A DNA stretch of 64,000 nucleotides from positions 18,369,512 to 18,433,511 of the forward strand of contig NW_024037048.1 in assembly GCF_015706575.1 (NCBI RefSeq), written 5' to 3'. This stretch comes from Patiria miniata. Lineage: Eukaryota > Echinodermata > Asteroidea > Valvatida > Asterinidae. The notes beneath the pieces were generated by a model. It was not told where the DNA came from. It made no database searches and saw only the letters and a list, made by a program, of their open reading frames with translations. Of this stretch, positions 35,822 to 47,795 are shown in pieces (the first letter of the stretch is position 1; each line of letters starts with the position of its first letter). The position numbers and the translations under genes are program-made.

Positions 35822-36040
35822 TCTAGAGTTGGAGAATGTGTGATAGCTTTGCAGTGTGAGTGGTGGCAGTGTTATCACTTTTGATTTATGTCTTCAAAAT
35901 TGCCGTCAATATGCTTGAACCGGATAAATTGGATGTTGTAACAGGCATGTTTTGGCTGCCATTAAAAAAAAAAAAAAAAAAAGTGATAGCACCCAAAAAG
36001 CTGCCACCGCTGCAATGCTGTCACATATTTTCCGACTAGA
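35822..36040. mobile_element. Foldback MITE
   Basis: About 62-70-bp inverted arms (tctagagttggagaatgtgtg at the left; cacatattttccgactaga at the right) with gtgatagc and ctgccaccgctgca segments paired. The middle has a poly-A run. Just outside the right arm is GGGTGCATACCT (36042 on), identical to the end of array unit A read inwards. Confidence 0.6.
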
Positions 36041-36355
36041 GGGGTGCATACCTTGCCAAAAATCACAATGAGCATTATTCCCCTCATTTGATACTGACCA
36101 AACCCCCACACTGATGGCTTATAAGTGGGTGCCTATGAGGGCAGAGATGGTGTGGTTGATTTAGCTGCTTTGCTCCGACTTGTAGCCCTGTATATCTGGA
36201 GTGGCTTTTAGCCTTGTTCAGGGCAAATAGGCATAAAAAAACAAGTCTAAAACCCGGATGGGGATCTTTCTGTGCCTCCTAGACCACTGTTTGGTGGGAA
36301 CACTTGGTTTTACCATGATTTAATTGGAGTGGGTTTCGTTTCTCTTGTTTTGCAG

Positions 36356-36421
36356 ATTTTGTGCTCATTCAGAGTGAGAAGATCAAGAATGACTACACGT
36401 GTCTCTGGTTGGCAAGATGCT
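36356..36421 (+). pseudogene. IFT56: IFT56 exon b
   Basis: Acceptor ttttgcag, donor t|gtgagt. Reads VLIQSEKIKNDYTCL-WLARC. One T appears to be missing at the start relative to phase 0 from exon a, and the conserved serine codon of LSWLARC is lacking. Confidence 0.7.
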
Positions 36422-37381
36422 GTGAGTATTACCGTCAATTGTGAATGACGTTTCCTCTTCCAACTTCCAAGTTGCTAATTATGAGAATGAATCCACCTGT
36501 TCAGCTTCAACTCATAATGTATTGACCACTCACAATTGTGACTGCACAACCAAATGTCCAACTAAAGTCACGACACGTCGCGTGCATGCATTCATGTACT
36601 GCTGGAAAATCCAGAGTGGCATTAGGGAGATGCACATGTTGCCCATGTGTGAGGTAGACTGAAGGGTCTCTAACAATGACATAACCAGCATGCAATCATC
36701 GCCCTGATCGTATATTAAGGATGTGACTTTGCGTTTCATTTTGTAAACGTTAAGCAAATATTTTAAGAACCGTTTTAAACGTTTAGCCATTGACAGTGGC
36801 TTTTGCCTACCCATTATGTCTGATCTGCAGACCGGCGTGATTGACATGATAAATCAACAATGGTTGACATAGTAAATAGCAGGCAGTCGTTGATAAAGTA
36901 AAAATGTAACTACGTGTTCCCCAAATGTAATCAAGTACTACGGTGCTTCTAAGGTTTTGTAAATTAAGTAGGTTTGAAAACAACGTTAATTATTGGTGCT
37001 ATGTGTGGTTGTCTCCAAGGAAGATTGCGTGAACGGAGGTTCCGTTTGTATAATTCGGGTTTAGTTTAAATGTTTGAAAAATTTGTAAGCGGATTTAAAG
37101 TTTTTTTGTTTAAACGTGTAAACATCACATGTTAATCATATACTTGCCATGTTGGATTTGTTCTATCACATTTTAAGCAGATTGTACGACAGAAATTTGC
37201 TACATTGAACATCCCGCTTGGCTCCCCAAATATTGTACACAGTTACATTGAGCATTGCTGGCCGAAAATTGCTGAAACGAGCATCCACTGAATCGAACAT
37301 CTTTTGTGGACCCCAATGTGTTTTCTTACAGCAGTATCCTATGTATTTATAACCTTTCTTTGTGTTGTTTTCGTTGTTCAG

Positions 37382-37488
37382 GCATCGTGAATCGTAAGGC
37401 CAGACTAGCCTGGGAGTTGTACCTTAAGATGGAGACGTCTGGCGAATCGTTCAGCCTGCTGTAGCTCATTGCCAACGACGGCTACAAA
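37382..37488 (+). pseudogene. IFT56: IFT56 exon c with in-frame stop
   Basis: Reads IVNRKARLAWELYLKMETS then GESFSLL, TAG at 37462-37464, then LIANDGYK. The TAG stands where the family has CAG-type glutamine, consistent with a C-to-T change. Acceptor gttcag, donor aaa|gtaaaa. Confidence 0.75.
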
Positions 37489-37672
37489 GTAAAACATCAT
37501 CCCCTATTTTTGTCCGTTGTATGTTTGGTCAAGATTTTGGCATTAGCCCCAAATTAGTATCTAGTCACTCAATCTAAACCTGCAGCCGATTTCACAAAAA
37601 CACATTTGTCACTTCGTCAAAACCCAAATCGTAGAGGAAATGTCAATCTAAATATAACACACTTGTAAAAAA

Positions 37673-37863
37673 GAATGCACATATCCAGACGCCACTTCAG
37701 CCGTTGTGTACAAAGTCTATGGCGAGTCAAGAAAACTTTCCAAGTATTTCTGAACAAAATTGGAAATGTTTCTGCAGATTCGTGTTGTGAAACATTTTTG
37801 CAGTGACTCATCTTTATTGAGATGATGTGTGAAGACAAAAGTGGCGTCTGATTGCAACATTGT
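37673..37863 (-). mobile_element. MITE family M1, copy 1
   Basis: About 190 bp with imperfect inverted ends (ttgcaatcagacgccac against tatccagacgccac). Shared inner text gatgatgtgtgaagac/atctcaat. Inserted in the IFT56 intron just after exon c. Confidence 0.6.
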
Positions 37864-38215
37864 TTTCACGTGTAAAATCAACGAGAATATACGAACCCCC
37901 GTCAAAAAAGAAAAAAAGAAAGATTTGTTGCACATTTACGACTTTGTGTCATTATAGCTTGAATAATGAAGGATGCACTTTTGTGTCACAAACTTTGGTA
38001 AGCATGTAGAGGGCATCATAAAATATTAGAATAGCCAAAAATCCCAAACTGCTTAAAAATATTGATTTGGGACAAATTCATCACTTTGTCAACACTGTGG
38101 CGATATGATCGAAAAGTTCAGGTTTGTCATTCGGAATTCTGATTTTTTTTGCTCGACTTCAAAATATAATTGTCACGGTCTCTCGATCCTCAAATCTCAT
38201 CTTTTCTATCGGTAG

Positions 38216-38347
38216 ATGGCCAGTTCTACTATGCGACCAAGGCTTTCGGTGTCCTGGAAAGATTGGACCCCAATCCTGAATACTGGGAAGGCAAGCGAGG
38301 GCATGCGTGGGCGTATTCCAGCAGATCATAGCTGGTCATGAACCAAG
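38216..38347 (+). pseudogene. IFT56: IFT56 exon d
   Basis: Reads [18 protein letters not shown] then PEYWEGKR and, after a shift, [14 protein letters not shown]. Two G-run shortenings (atggcc for atgggcc; cgagggca for cgaggggca) change the frame at the start and after EGKR. Donor aag|gtgggt. Confidence 0.7.
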
Positions 38348-38479
38348 GTGGGTGTCATCTCTGTCAATCAGCAGTGCACACTGACCAATTAGATCTCAAC
38401 CTTTGGTCAGGTGACCACAGTACATCAATCAAACAGTGCGTACTGACCAATTACATCTCAATAAGTACAGTATATCACT

Positions 38480-38512
38480 CCGGTGCTCTACCAACTGAGC
38501 TATCCAGCCCAA
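38480..38512 (-). repeat. tRNA-like fragment
   Basis: The minus strand has gctcagttggtagagcac, the D-arm/A-box of tRNA-like SINEs, without a B box next to it. A SINE scrap in the IFT56 intron. Confidence 0.4.
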
Positions 38513-38779
38513 TGTTGGCGGTTCCCTAATTGTCAATGTTTCTGTCAAAGGGGCGCTAGTCAGAAGCCTCAACCCGCATATGCCATGCAGCGGGGATCAC
38601 GCCCAAAGTCACGATGCAGACCTGGGAAATATCAAACGGGGATCACTCAGAGAGGATACGGCTTTTTATTACAAATTTTCATGAATACTTTTCAGCTTCT
38701 TAGCCCTCTAGTTCAACTTCATTGATCTTTATGGATTTTCCTTTGTCCCCATATTCTAAAAACAGCTTTCATTTTCACT

Positions 38780-39088
38780 ATTAGGTTTTGCCCTTCACTG
38801 ACGTATAAACACTGTATACTCAGTGCGTTACCTCCCGAGTGAAAATTGGAAAAAATCACTCGGTTGGGACTCGAACCCATGACCTCCTGCTTGTTAGTGC
38901 AGACGTCTTAACCACTGGACCATCAAGCTTACAGAATTGGTTGCCTGGCCAGCCAACCAACCCCGTAAGCTCCATGGTCGAGTCATGGGTTCGAATCCCA
39001 CCCAAGTGATTATTTTTCCAACTTTCACTCGGGAGGTAAAACACTGAGTATACAGTGTTTATACATCGGTGAAGGGCAAATCCTAATA
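38780..39088. mobile_element. TIR element with tRNA-like inner arms
   Basis: Inverted arms of about 100 bp begin TTAGG(T/A)TTTGCCCTTCAC and include aaacactgtatactcagtg and cctcccgagtgaaa. The inner part of each arm carries a tRNA-like stretch with a B box (gggttcgagtccc on the minus strand near 38,875; gggttcgaatccc on plus near 38,990). A short form with only the outer ends lies at 55,087-55,185. Confidence 0.75.
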
Positions 39089-39202
39089 TTGATTGACATC
39101 GCCTCGACGCAAAGTCCATCTTGTTAATAGCTTCATTTTCATGTGCACAAAACCCAGTGAAGTTCAAGCCACTAGATTTTTGTCATTTTTTTTCCTCTAC
39201 AG

Positions 39203-39316
39203 AGAAACACTGCAAGACATCCTCAAATCTTGCGCAACACCGGTAACCCACAGGTGGAATACATCATCCGTGTCATGAAGAAGTGGGCCAAGGACAACAG
39301 GGCACCAGTTTCCTGA
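39203..39316 (+). pseudogene. IFT56: IFT56 exon e (last)
   Basis: Reads ETLQDILK, then after one missing base LRNTGNPQVEYIIRVMKK and WAKDNRAPVS followed by TGA. Acceptor ctctacag. Length and end match the normal IFT56 C-terminus. Confidence 0.75.
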
Positions 39317-39395
39317 GGTGGTCCTATCCTATAGTCTTGAGATTGTTTAAATTTGTACATTCCAAAAACCCCTGCTTGCAAAGGGATTTTCCAAA

Positions 39396-39401
39396 AATAA
39401 A
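39396..39401 (+). terminator. IFT56: AATAAA hexamer after IFT56
   Basis: AATAAA 80 bases after the IFT56 stop, within aaaaataaataat. Fits a former poly(A) signal. Confidence 0.35.
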
Positions 39402-39580
39402 TAATGGAACGATACTGTTGATTAATTTAAGAGTGATTTAATTGTTCTTAACATTGGGAAATTTGTCTTGGAATATTTCTCTATTTAGCTTTGGCAAGGT
39501 GGTTATGCAGGAGAAAACAACAGTTCTGGAGAGAGGCTGGACTCTCATGGCATAAACAAAGTAGGCTTGCCTAGTTAAGC

Positions 39581-39910
39581 TGGACTCAGTAACTCAGTCA
39601 GGACTCAGTCAGTGACTAGCTCGGTCAACAACTCAGTGACTCGATCAGCGACTCAGTGATTAAGTCAGATTCAGTCAGTGACTCAGTCAGTGACTTGGTC
39701 AGCGACTCAGCGACTCTGTTAGTGAATCACTCAGTGACTCATTGAGTGACTCAGTGGCTCAGTCATCTACTCAGTGACTCAGTGATTCACTCAGTGACTC
39801 AGTGACTTGGTCAGTGACTCATTGCGCGGTCAGTGACTCGGTCAGTCAGTGATAATAGTGACTGACTCGATCAGTTAATACTCAGTGACTCGGTCAGACA
39901 GTCAGTCAGG
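39581..39910 (+). repeat. Degenerate ACTCAGTG / GTCAGTGACT minisatellite
   Basis: About 330 bp of variations on cagtgactcagtcagtgact with irregular phase. No coding sense. Confidence 0.85.
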
Positions 39911-40329
39911 CAGCATTGAAATGTTCATCATAATTATGAATCTTCACGTCACAAATGTTGCTTACATGTAGGACAACTCTGCAAGTTTGTTTTCTTGGAG
40001 TTTCTGGGGCCTGTTAGAGACAAGCCAACGGCATGAGAATGGGCCAGGAATGGTTATTCAAGGAGGGGGGTAGTCATCTGTACGTAATGTAATTATACTA
40101 ATTAATGGTTTAATTATATTGATATAAATATACATGTACAAGTTTTCAGAGCACGTTTATCAGGTAATTAGGGTGTAAGGTCCAGAAGGCATGAAACAAA
40201 TGAAGATGAGTGATTTGAACTGGGCCCAATTTCATAGCGCTGCTAAGCACACAATTTTCTGCCAGCAGAGCCTCTCCGTCTATCTATCACATTGTCAATA
40301 CTATATTTTTTCATGTACAAATTGGGAAA

Positions 40330-40507
40330 GAATGTTGCAACCTGATGCTTCTTTTTCTTCATATCATCTCAATGAAGTCATCCATTGCAAAAATGATGAC
40401 TATGATAAAACATGAATCTGGGACTGAGAAATACTTAAGAGAAAATTTTCTTGACGCTCCATAGACTTTGCACACAACCGCTGAAGTGGCGTCAGGTTGC
40501 AACATTC
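40330..40507 (+). mobile_element. MITE family M1, copy 2
   Basis: Best copy of the family: ends GAATGTTGCAACCTGATGC and GGCGTCAGGTTGCAACATTC are inverted repeats. About 178 bp, no ORF. Confidence 0.75.
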
Positions 40508-40589
40508 TTTTCCAATATTGTGTGATATTCTGACTTCATTTCTTTATTTCATCTGTAAAAAACAATAAATGTTTACTGCCTTTCTTTAA

Positions 40590-41105
40590 AGGGAAGATAC
40601 AACATTTGCAAACATCACAAAACGAAATGATCAAATTATCGCGAAATACCTTACTGGATTGTTGGGGAATGACAGTCTAAAGCATCCTGTAAAATTGTGG
40701 CTCCTGATGTGCTGACATTTTAAAGAAAAATGGTACTTTTCCAACGCTGGTCAGCCGACAAGCATTGGAGAAAACTGGCTATTTTTCAAAAATTTCTCCC
40801 AATTGTTTTATAATTAGTTATTCCGCATTTTCTTTGCAATTGATTATACACCTGTGAAGAGGTATAAGTCTGCTAGACTGATTCTCTGACCTTACAATTC
40901 CCCAAAGTCTATTAATTGCTCCGTTTTATCTTATAAGTGGGGTCACCAGACTGCAAATACATGACTGGTTTTCTTGGCTTTTCCAGCATCTACAAGCCCA
41001 AACGTGAAAAAAGTCATTTTAACAATATTTGCTAAAACATACTAATCCTCCAAATCCATTTATTTCTGAAAATTGCAGCAAAAGCAAATGTTGTACAAAT
41101 TTAAG
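40590..41105 (+). mobile_element. Dispersed repeat family R1, longest copy
   Basis: Starts gatacaacatttgcaaaca and ends gcaaatgttgtac, a short inverted end pair, with the R1 core (gcgaaatacctta, cctgtaaaattgtgg, gtgctgac) after the start. Probably a non-autonomous DNA element of about 0.5 kb. Confidence 0.55.
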
Positions 41106-41296
41106 TCCGATAAATCTTATCTTGCAGTGTAAATATTGTGTAGGTGAATTTTAAAAGTAAATGTGTACTTAAAATATTGTTGGAATGCTGTGCATAGTTC
41201 TTTGAATAAAGGGATATTAAATCATCACAATAAATAACAGTGAAAAAAATACCTGTTTGTTATTGATTTGTTTGTTTTCTTGGTAGTTTGTTTGGG

Positions 41297-43298
41297 ATTC
41301 TGAAAACAAAACTTCAGTTCATTTAAAAGATAAGTTCAGTAAATTTATGTTTGGGCATGGGGATATAAAAAGTTGGAAGGTGACAAAAAAAAGAATAATA
41401 TAATTATGGTGGGACTCGAACCTGAGTCGCCTGATGAGAGTCCTACGCCGGTCCACAAGACCATTAAACGCACTCAAATGTTATACTAGTTCTGCTTAAT
41501 TACAATTGTAAGATAGGCTTATCGTGGCTTTTCACGTTGACGCCCATGCACGCTTAGACGTAAAACACAGTCTGACGATGTAAAACATTCGTTAGATTTT
41601 GGGTGTAGCTGTTCTAATTGATCTAAATTTAATTGGAAAAGGGTAAAGGGTGTCAACTGAACTAAAATCCTGAAATTCAATGAAATAAAACTCGTACAAT
41701 CCTTGGTTTCAGTACGAAACACACACGTGTTCAACGGATGCAGAGAAGCCTATTCTTTTGTTAAATTCCTTTGTTGAATCTGGCGTTAACAATAAAATGT
41801 TTCCATTGAGGGAAAAGGATTAAACGCCGCGATCTTTTTTCACGCTTGAGTGCATCTGAATGGGGAATATTGAAGCGGAAAATCACGATTTACAGCACTT
41901 AGGAGCATTTTATCCCACATAATGATACTTTTGAACAGGAAATTGCATACTGAATACATCTATAGTTTTAAAATGCAAAAATTCGCCGTATTTAAAAAGT
42001 CGAGGTAAAATTTTTGGAAAAATTTCACAAAACTTTCTCATCCTAACGTAGGCGGCGCTATATATATATTTCATTCTCAGTGCGTGCATTGTTAGCGCGA
42101 TAGCCGCCGCCCGATCTGTGTATCACCCGTTTACCCAATCTTATCCTAGCATCACAATTTCAATTTATCTCACGAATAAAAGTTGAATAGGTCTACAACT
42201 AAAACAATTGATAATAAAGGTCAGTGAAAAAAATGCAATCCAAATAAAAGTCAACTTTAATGGAACAAAAGAGACGCGTATAAGGATATTAATAAAAGGG
42301 CCCGGTATATACACATGAGCAAGAGGGAGGCGGGATGTGGTGTGTGTGTGTCGTTTGAGATGGGGGGAGGGGGAACAAGCGAAATAAATATATTAAAAGT
42401 CGTAATAAAAGGGCTATAAACTGTACATGTATACAAAACAGGCAGTCAGCCCCGCCCCCATCCCCTTGCAATGCGATACACACACGATAATGCGCTAGCC
42501 AACTCTGCATACGGTGCACGTGCGAGAATGAAATATATTATAGCGCCGCCTACGGTAGGATGAGGAAAGTTTTGGTGAAATTTTTCCAAAAAAATTACCT
42601 CGACTTTTTAAATACGGCGAAATTTTGAATTTTGAAACTACAGTTGTATTCAATATGCAATTTCCTCTTCAAAAAAGTATCATTATGTGGGATAAAATGC
42701 TGCCTAAGTGCTGTAAATCGTGATTTTCCGCTTCAATATTCCCCATTCAGAGGCACTCAAGCGTGAAAAAAGATCTCGGCGTTTAATCCTTTCGCCTCAA
42801 TGGAAAACATTTTATTGTTAACGCAAGATTCAACAAAGGAATTAACAAAAGAAATAGGCTTCTCGCATCCGTTGAACACGTGTGTTTCGTACTGAAACCA
42901 AGGATTGTACGAGTTTATTTCATTGAATTTCAGGATTTTAGTTCAGTTGACACCCTTTACCTTTTCCAATTAAATTTAGATCAATTAGAACAGCTACACC
43001 CAAAATCAAACGAATGTTAACATCGTCAGACTGTGTTTTACGTCTAAGCGTGCATGGGCGTCAACGTGAAAAGCCACGATAAGCCTATCTTACAGTTAAT
43101 TAAGTAGAACTGGTTGAGCATTTGAGTGCGTTAATGGTCTTGTGGACCGGCGTAGGACTCCCAATCAGGCGACTCAGGTTCGAGTCCCACATTATTTTAT
43201 TGTTACTTAATTTTCTTCCCTTTTTTTTTTTTTTTACATTCCCGAGACATAAATTGACTGAACTTATGTTAGAAAAATGGAAGTGTTGTTTTCAGAAT
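41297..43298. mobile_element. 2.0-kb foldback element with tRNA-like arm segments
   Basis: Two near-identical arms of about 810 bp (41297-42105 and 42490-43298) are inverted around a 385-bp loop. The arms pair from attctgaaaac/gttttcagaat inward through gtgggactcgaacc, gataggcttatcgtgg, ttggtttcagtacgaaac to taggcggcgctata. Each arm has a tRNA-like part with a B box (ggttcgagtccca) near its outer end. The loop has gtgtgtgtgtcg and no transposase-like ORF. Non-autonomous. Confidence 0.85.
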
Positions 43299-43399
43299 AA
43301 AATATAATTAAAAATATAAATATTCTTTTTGTTTAATGTTTATTCTCCATGATTGGATCAAGAAATTCAAACTATGGGAGAGACAAGTTTGGAAAAACA

Positions 43400-44640
43400 C
43401 AGTGTTTCCTGAAAAGCAGTTGAAATTTTATTTCTTTCAACTCCAAAGTAACAGTCTACATGTACATGAATTTAACTTAAAACAGAGTTATCACTGACTA
43501 TGGTATTATTCTTGAACTAGTTGCAGAGCATTTTTGTTACACAAACTAAAACAATCATATTTAACCAAAACATTTCACGCATGTCAGTACTGCATGCGTA
43601 CAGTTTTACAAACCAAAGCGCTCAAGATACTGGCGATCTTGAGTCAACTTTCATGACAAAAAGCAATGCAATCGGTTTCGAGAAGATAACTCAAGAAGTA
43701 CTTAGTGCATTAATTGAAATATTGCATAACGATTCAACCTGATATATGTATCAAATCTCTTGAATTTGGATATCAATTGTTGACCAATAATAAAAATATA
43801 CACAAGACAATGTGGCATGTAAGCGCGCAAAATACCAGGCGAATTTGAGTCAATGTTTATGGAACAAAAACAACACACTCGTTGTTGAGACGACTTTTCA
43901 AGAAATGCTTGTTGTATTGGACTGAAATCAAATCTCCTGATAAGTTACATAAACAAACATCACTTGCGAATTGGAGAGAAAACCGTCAAAAATATAATTA
44001 ATATACTCCGGAAATGTAGTTGTGTGTTAAAGAACTAGCTGCTACAAATAACTGGAGATTTTAGTCAACTTTCATGACACAAAAACAACTCGGTTTCAGA
44101 AGATAACTCAAGAAATACATATTTGCATGAAATCGACATTTAATAAATTGATAAACATACAGATGATTGAACAAATCTGTTGAATTTAGTGAGGAATCGT
44201 CAAACCGAGAGCGTTTTTGTGTCATGAACTTGAGGCATGGTTTTTCGTGTTGACAATACTTTTGTACTTACGTACACAGTACAGTGGTGACCAATAGCGC
44301 GCCCTCTTGTGAAAGAAAAAAAAAAATGACATAAATTGGCGGGATTTTCTCGTGTTTCCCCAGTACATTATTTTGGTTATATTGTTTTTATTGTCGGACG
44401 ATCCCACTCCAAATTCAACAGATTTGTGATATATGTTACCTTTAATCACAATACGAAATATCGATTCAATGCAACACGCATTTCTTGAGTTATCGTCTGG
44501 AAAAACGAGTGTGTTGTTTTTTGAACTAGGAAAGTGGCATTCCTGCTTTCAGTTTAAGACAGAACATTCTTTACGATGGTGACCAATTTGTGTGTAGCGC
44601 GCCCTCTCTTGAAAGAAAATTAAGTTTAGTTAAATTTGGC
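43400..44640 (-). repeat. Diverged relative of the 3.2-4.9 kb repeat
   Basis: gcgcgccctcttgtgaaag and gcgcgccctctcttgaaag occur here; their complement (tttcgttcaaaagagggcgc) is in both copies at 3.3 and 4.1 kb. tcaagaaatac and gtgttgtttttgaacta-like pieces also recur. No ORF. Confidence 0.55.
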
Positions 44641-45935
44641 AATTTTTTCCGTTTTTGACATAAAATCGGTAAATAAATTCTAATCTTAGAATTAAGTGTA
44701 GAAATTGAGTATTTTTGTGTTGATTTACGCTGGTCGTCTCAACGAAAGTTCATTATTTTCGTTTGCAGATATTTCATTTATTGGCCTTGTTTAAGTAAAA
44801 AAGAATCAGTTTAACCCCTAGCATTTGCTTTTGTTTATAAATTTGGGTAAAAACGGGAATAGTGAAACTTGGGACTTTCCACAAGTTTGAATTGGTGTTA
44901 AAATAAACAAACTGAGGTTATGACCTTCGTTCATAAATGGAAATACATGTAGGTTATTTCAATTTCACTGGAAGGCAACGATCCCACCCAGCAAAAATAA
45001 TAAACTGATCCACTTAAACCCGCCCCATGATATTCTGACCAACACAGCCGTGATTTAATGTGGTCTGACACGCGTGCATTTGCGTACGACGCGCGCGTCT
45101 TGAACACGCATTGCAGCATTGGTTGAGTGGGTCACGCGTTGCTAGTGTTCACATGGCAGGGGCGCGGCTTAATGACTCGGTTTGCTACATCCACGATCAC
45201 CATTTACAATGGAATTTATTTCCATTTACAAGTTCGATTTGAAATTCAAAAAAATAAAAGGGAATTTCTCCTTTGTAATGATCCACAAAGTTTAATCAAT
45301 TTCAACTGAAGAAACCCAATAGTTTCCAATATCATACAACAATTAAAATCAATAATTAAAATTACAAAATGAAAATTTCCAGATGGTTTTCTCTGAAACT
45401 TCGCATTTGTACAGGTGCTTCCAAAACCCATTCAAATCCAACAGGGTGCAGTTGACCAATGAACTGACTAGGAAGTCGAGAACTAGTGTTAGCCATTACA
45501 AGAGTCCTCCAAAACCAGCGTCAAATTGGGACGAGCCAATCATGTACAACATGAAAACCAAAATCTGGACAATTCCTTTTCTTAATTTTCATTTTCATAT
45601 TAGGGTCACATCAAATGAAAAAATAAATAAATAAAAACATGAAAAAGAAGAGTAGTCAACAAAATACTAAATGAAACATAAACACTCAAATTAGTCGACC
45701 ACACATTAATTTCTAATAATTGGATTTCTCATTGTTTCAAGTCACTATGTAACATTTTTGATGTAGAGACAATACATGTAAAGTACACATGTACAAAATT
45801 TACTACGTAACCACGCTGACAATTATATGAATCTTCGAGAATGAAAAATTGGACATGTTTACAAAGAAGATTTAACTGTCACTGAAATTATTATTGAAAC
45901 CCAACAAATCTCAACAGATTTTTGTTGAAGGACAC
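44641..45935. other. No feature recognised
   Basis: AT-rich sequence with a CpG-bearing patch near 45,060-45,170 (cgacgcgcgcgtc). No exon or clear repeat structure found. Confidence 0.4.
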
Positions 45936-46165
45936 ATTAGGGTTCGAATCCAGCTGCTGGCCATATGCTGTGTCCTTGGGCAAGCCACTTTACCCCACTT
46001 GCCTCTCTCACCCAGGAGTATAAATGGTTCCAGCATTAGCTGGGGAGTAACTGAGAGGACTAGCATCCCATCCAGGGGGAGTAGAAATATTCTTGTTCAT
46101 GCTACTGAAACTGGAGATAAATGCCAGCCTGATGGGCCACATTGGCTTGTGACAGACTGAACTTA
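45936..46165 (+). repeat. SINE body with B box
   Basis: ggttcgaatccagc, tgtccttgggcaagccacttta and cacccaggagtataaatgg match the layout of the SINE at 35,580; the 5' tRNA head is missing. Confidence 0.6.
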
Positions 46166-46445
46166 CATCAAGGTACATGCATCATGAGTAGTTGCATAAT
46201 TGTTAGGAACTTACAAGTTAGGGATCTCTTATACACGCACACCTTGCAGAAAAACTGCAAAAACATTCTTACTTTTAAGTTCGACAAATCACTCTGTCGC
46301 CCACTAAAAGTAGGCACCAGATCATTTCAGAGTGAAAAAAAAATACACTTAGATTGAAAAAAAAGTTTGAATAGATTTTTCTCTGTTAGAGTCTCAGCTC
46401 AGGTGTAAAGAAGAGAAAAATTTCACTCGAGAGAAATATGGGAAA

Positions 46446-46632
46446 GACTGTTGCATCCTGATGTGTCATTTTTCCTCATATATTATCTCAATGAATTAGT
46501 CACTGCAAAAATGTCGAAAAGACATGAATCCGGGACTGAGAAACGTGAGTCCAATTTTGTTAGAAAGTGGTCTTAGACTCTCCATAGACCTTTGTGCATA
46601 GCCAAAGAAGTAGCGTCTGGATACTGCATTCT
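46446..46632 (+). mobile_element. MITE family M1, copy 3
   Basis: gactgttgcatcctgatgt at the left, tagcgtctggatactgcattc at the right, with shared inner atctcaatgaa, atgaatccgggactgagaaa and ccatagac. Confidence 0.65.
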
Positions 46633-47606
46633 TTCCAAAAGCGTACCATTACTACTACCTTGGGTTTTCATCTCGGGTTTAACACGTTTCTCACAAATGC
46701 CATCCAGAAAAGGAAAAATAGGGATTGATTTCCCTACTGCCTTTATACATTGAGTGTCAACTGTACATAAAGTTCAGGGATATAACTACACAAGTAAAAA
46801 AAAAGATACTAGTAAAATAAGACCATCAATCTCGACTTGAGACAGTTTTAGCTTCAACGCAAAATATAAAGTACTTTCCTATTAAGACAAACAATCAATG
46901 CAAGATTGAACTGGCAACTCTCAAATGAAATGCCCAAAGTTCAACCCTGTCTAGTCGACTCAAAAGTTTGCTCTATAATCTCTGAAATCTGGACATCTAT
47001 GATAACTTTCCCACTCTTTCCCTATCAGACATTGTAGTGTGAACCATTCTCCACAGCTAAGTTCTGTACAAAAATAGGTTATTATTTATATATGATACAT
47101 AAACTACGTCTACCGAAACAGAAAACAATTCTAATTTCTCTACGATGAAAAAAACAAACACCACAATGATCAGTTGCTTAAGATTTCATATAAAAATAGA
47201 TAAAAGGTACGCAAGAATTATTTTAGCTCCATTTATACATAATATTCAAGTAATGTAACATTCGGTATTTGTATCATATGATATAATGAATTACATATCA
47301 AGAAATTATTCTTAATTGTTCAGTTCCTGTGTGTTAGGGGAGCGTTTAAAATTGGAAATTAGCATGTCTGAAAATATGGGCTGGGCGACGACTACGGCTT
47401 GATATTACACATGAGCCATAGCTGAGTAATTCAGACACGGCTATCCTTGTTCTGTATCAAACAAAATTACATGTCAATGGAAATGCTAGTTCCTGATGGC
47501 AACCTAGTATTTTCCCCATTGTGCTGCAAACGGTACCAGACTACTCTTGAGCAAACCTTGATCAAGGCTGTGTTCAAATTACTTGACTACGGCTTGCAAT
47601 CACACA

Positions 47607-47795
47607 CACGTCTATGGAAAGCGGCTGAGGTCACTTCCCATAGACTCCTGTACTTCCTAGCCGTAGCCACGTCTATGGAAAGCGGCTGAGGTCACTTCCC
47701 ATAGACTCATGTACTTCCTAGCCGTAGCCACGTCTATGGAAAGCGGCTGAGGTCATTTCCCATAGACTCCTGTACTTCTAGCCGTAGCCACATCA
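47607..47795 (+). repeat. 62-bp tandem repeat, three copies
   Basis: Three copies of a unit with cgtctatggaaagcggctga, cacttcccatagact and cctagccgtagcca. Each unit contains gtctatgg and ccatagac as a short inverted pair. The agccgtagccac end is shared with the dispersed repeat at 53,904 and 59,038. Confidence 0.85.

Larger units (their letters stand above)
35049..39316 (+). pseudogene. IFT56: IFT56 (TTC26) 3' part, intron-bearing pseudogene
   Basis: Five exons encode the C-terminal third of IFT56/TTC26, a TPR protein of the intraflagellar transport B complex needed for cilium assembly. Recognisable text includes [64 protein letters not shown] and VEYIIRVMKKWAKDNRAPVS. All exons keep splice-like borders, so this is not a retrocopy. 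Breaks are seen in four of the five: an in-frame TAG replaces the conserved Q of SLLQLIAND, and about four single-base losses disturb other exons. The N-terminal two thirds are absent up to the array. I infer a truncated duplicate. Because most losses are single bases, poor base calling of a true gene remains possible. Confidence 0.75.
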
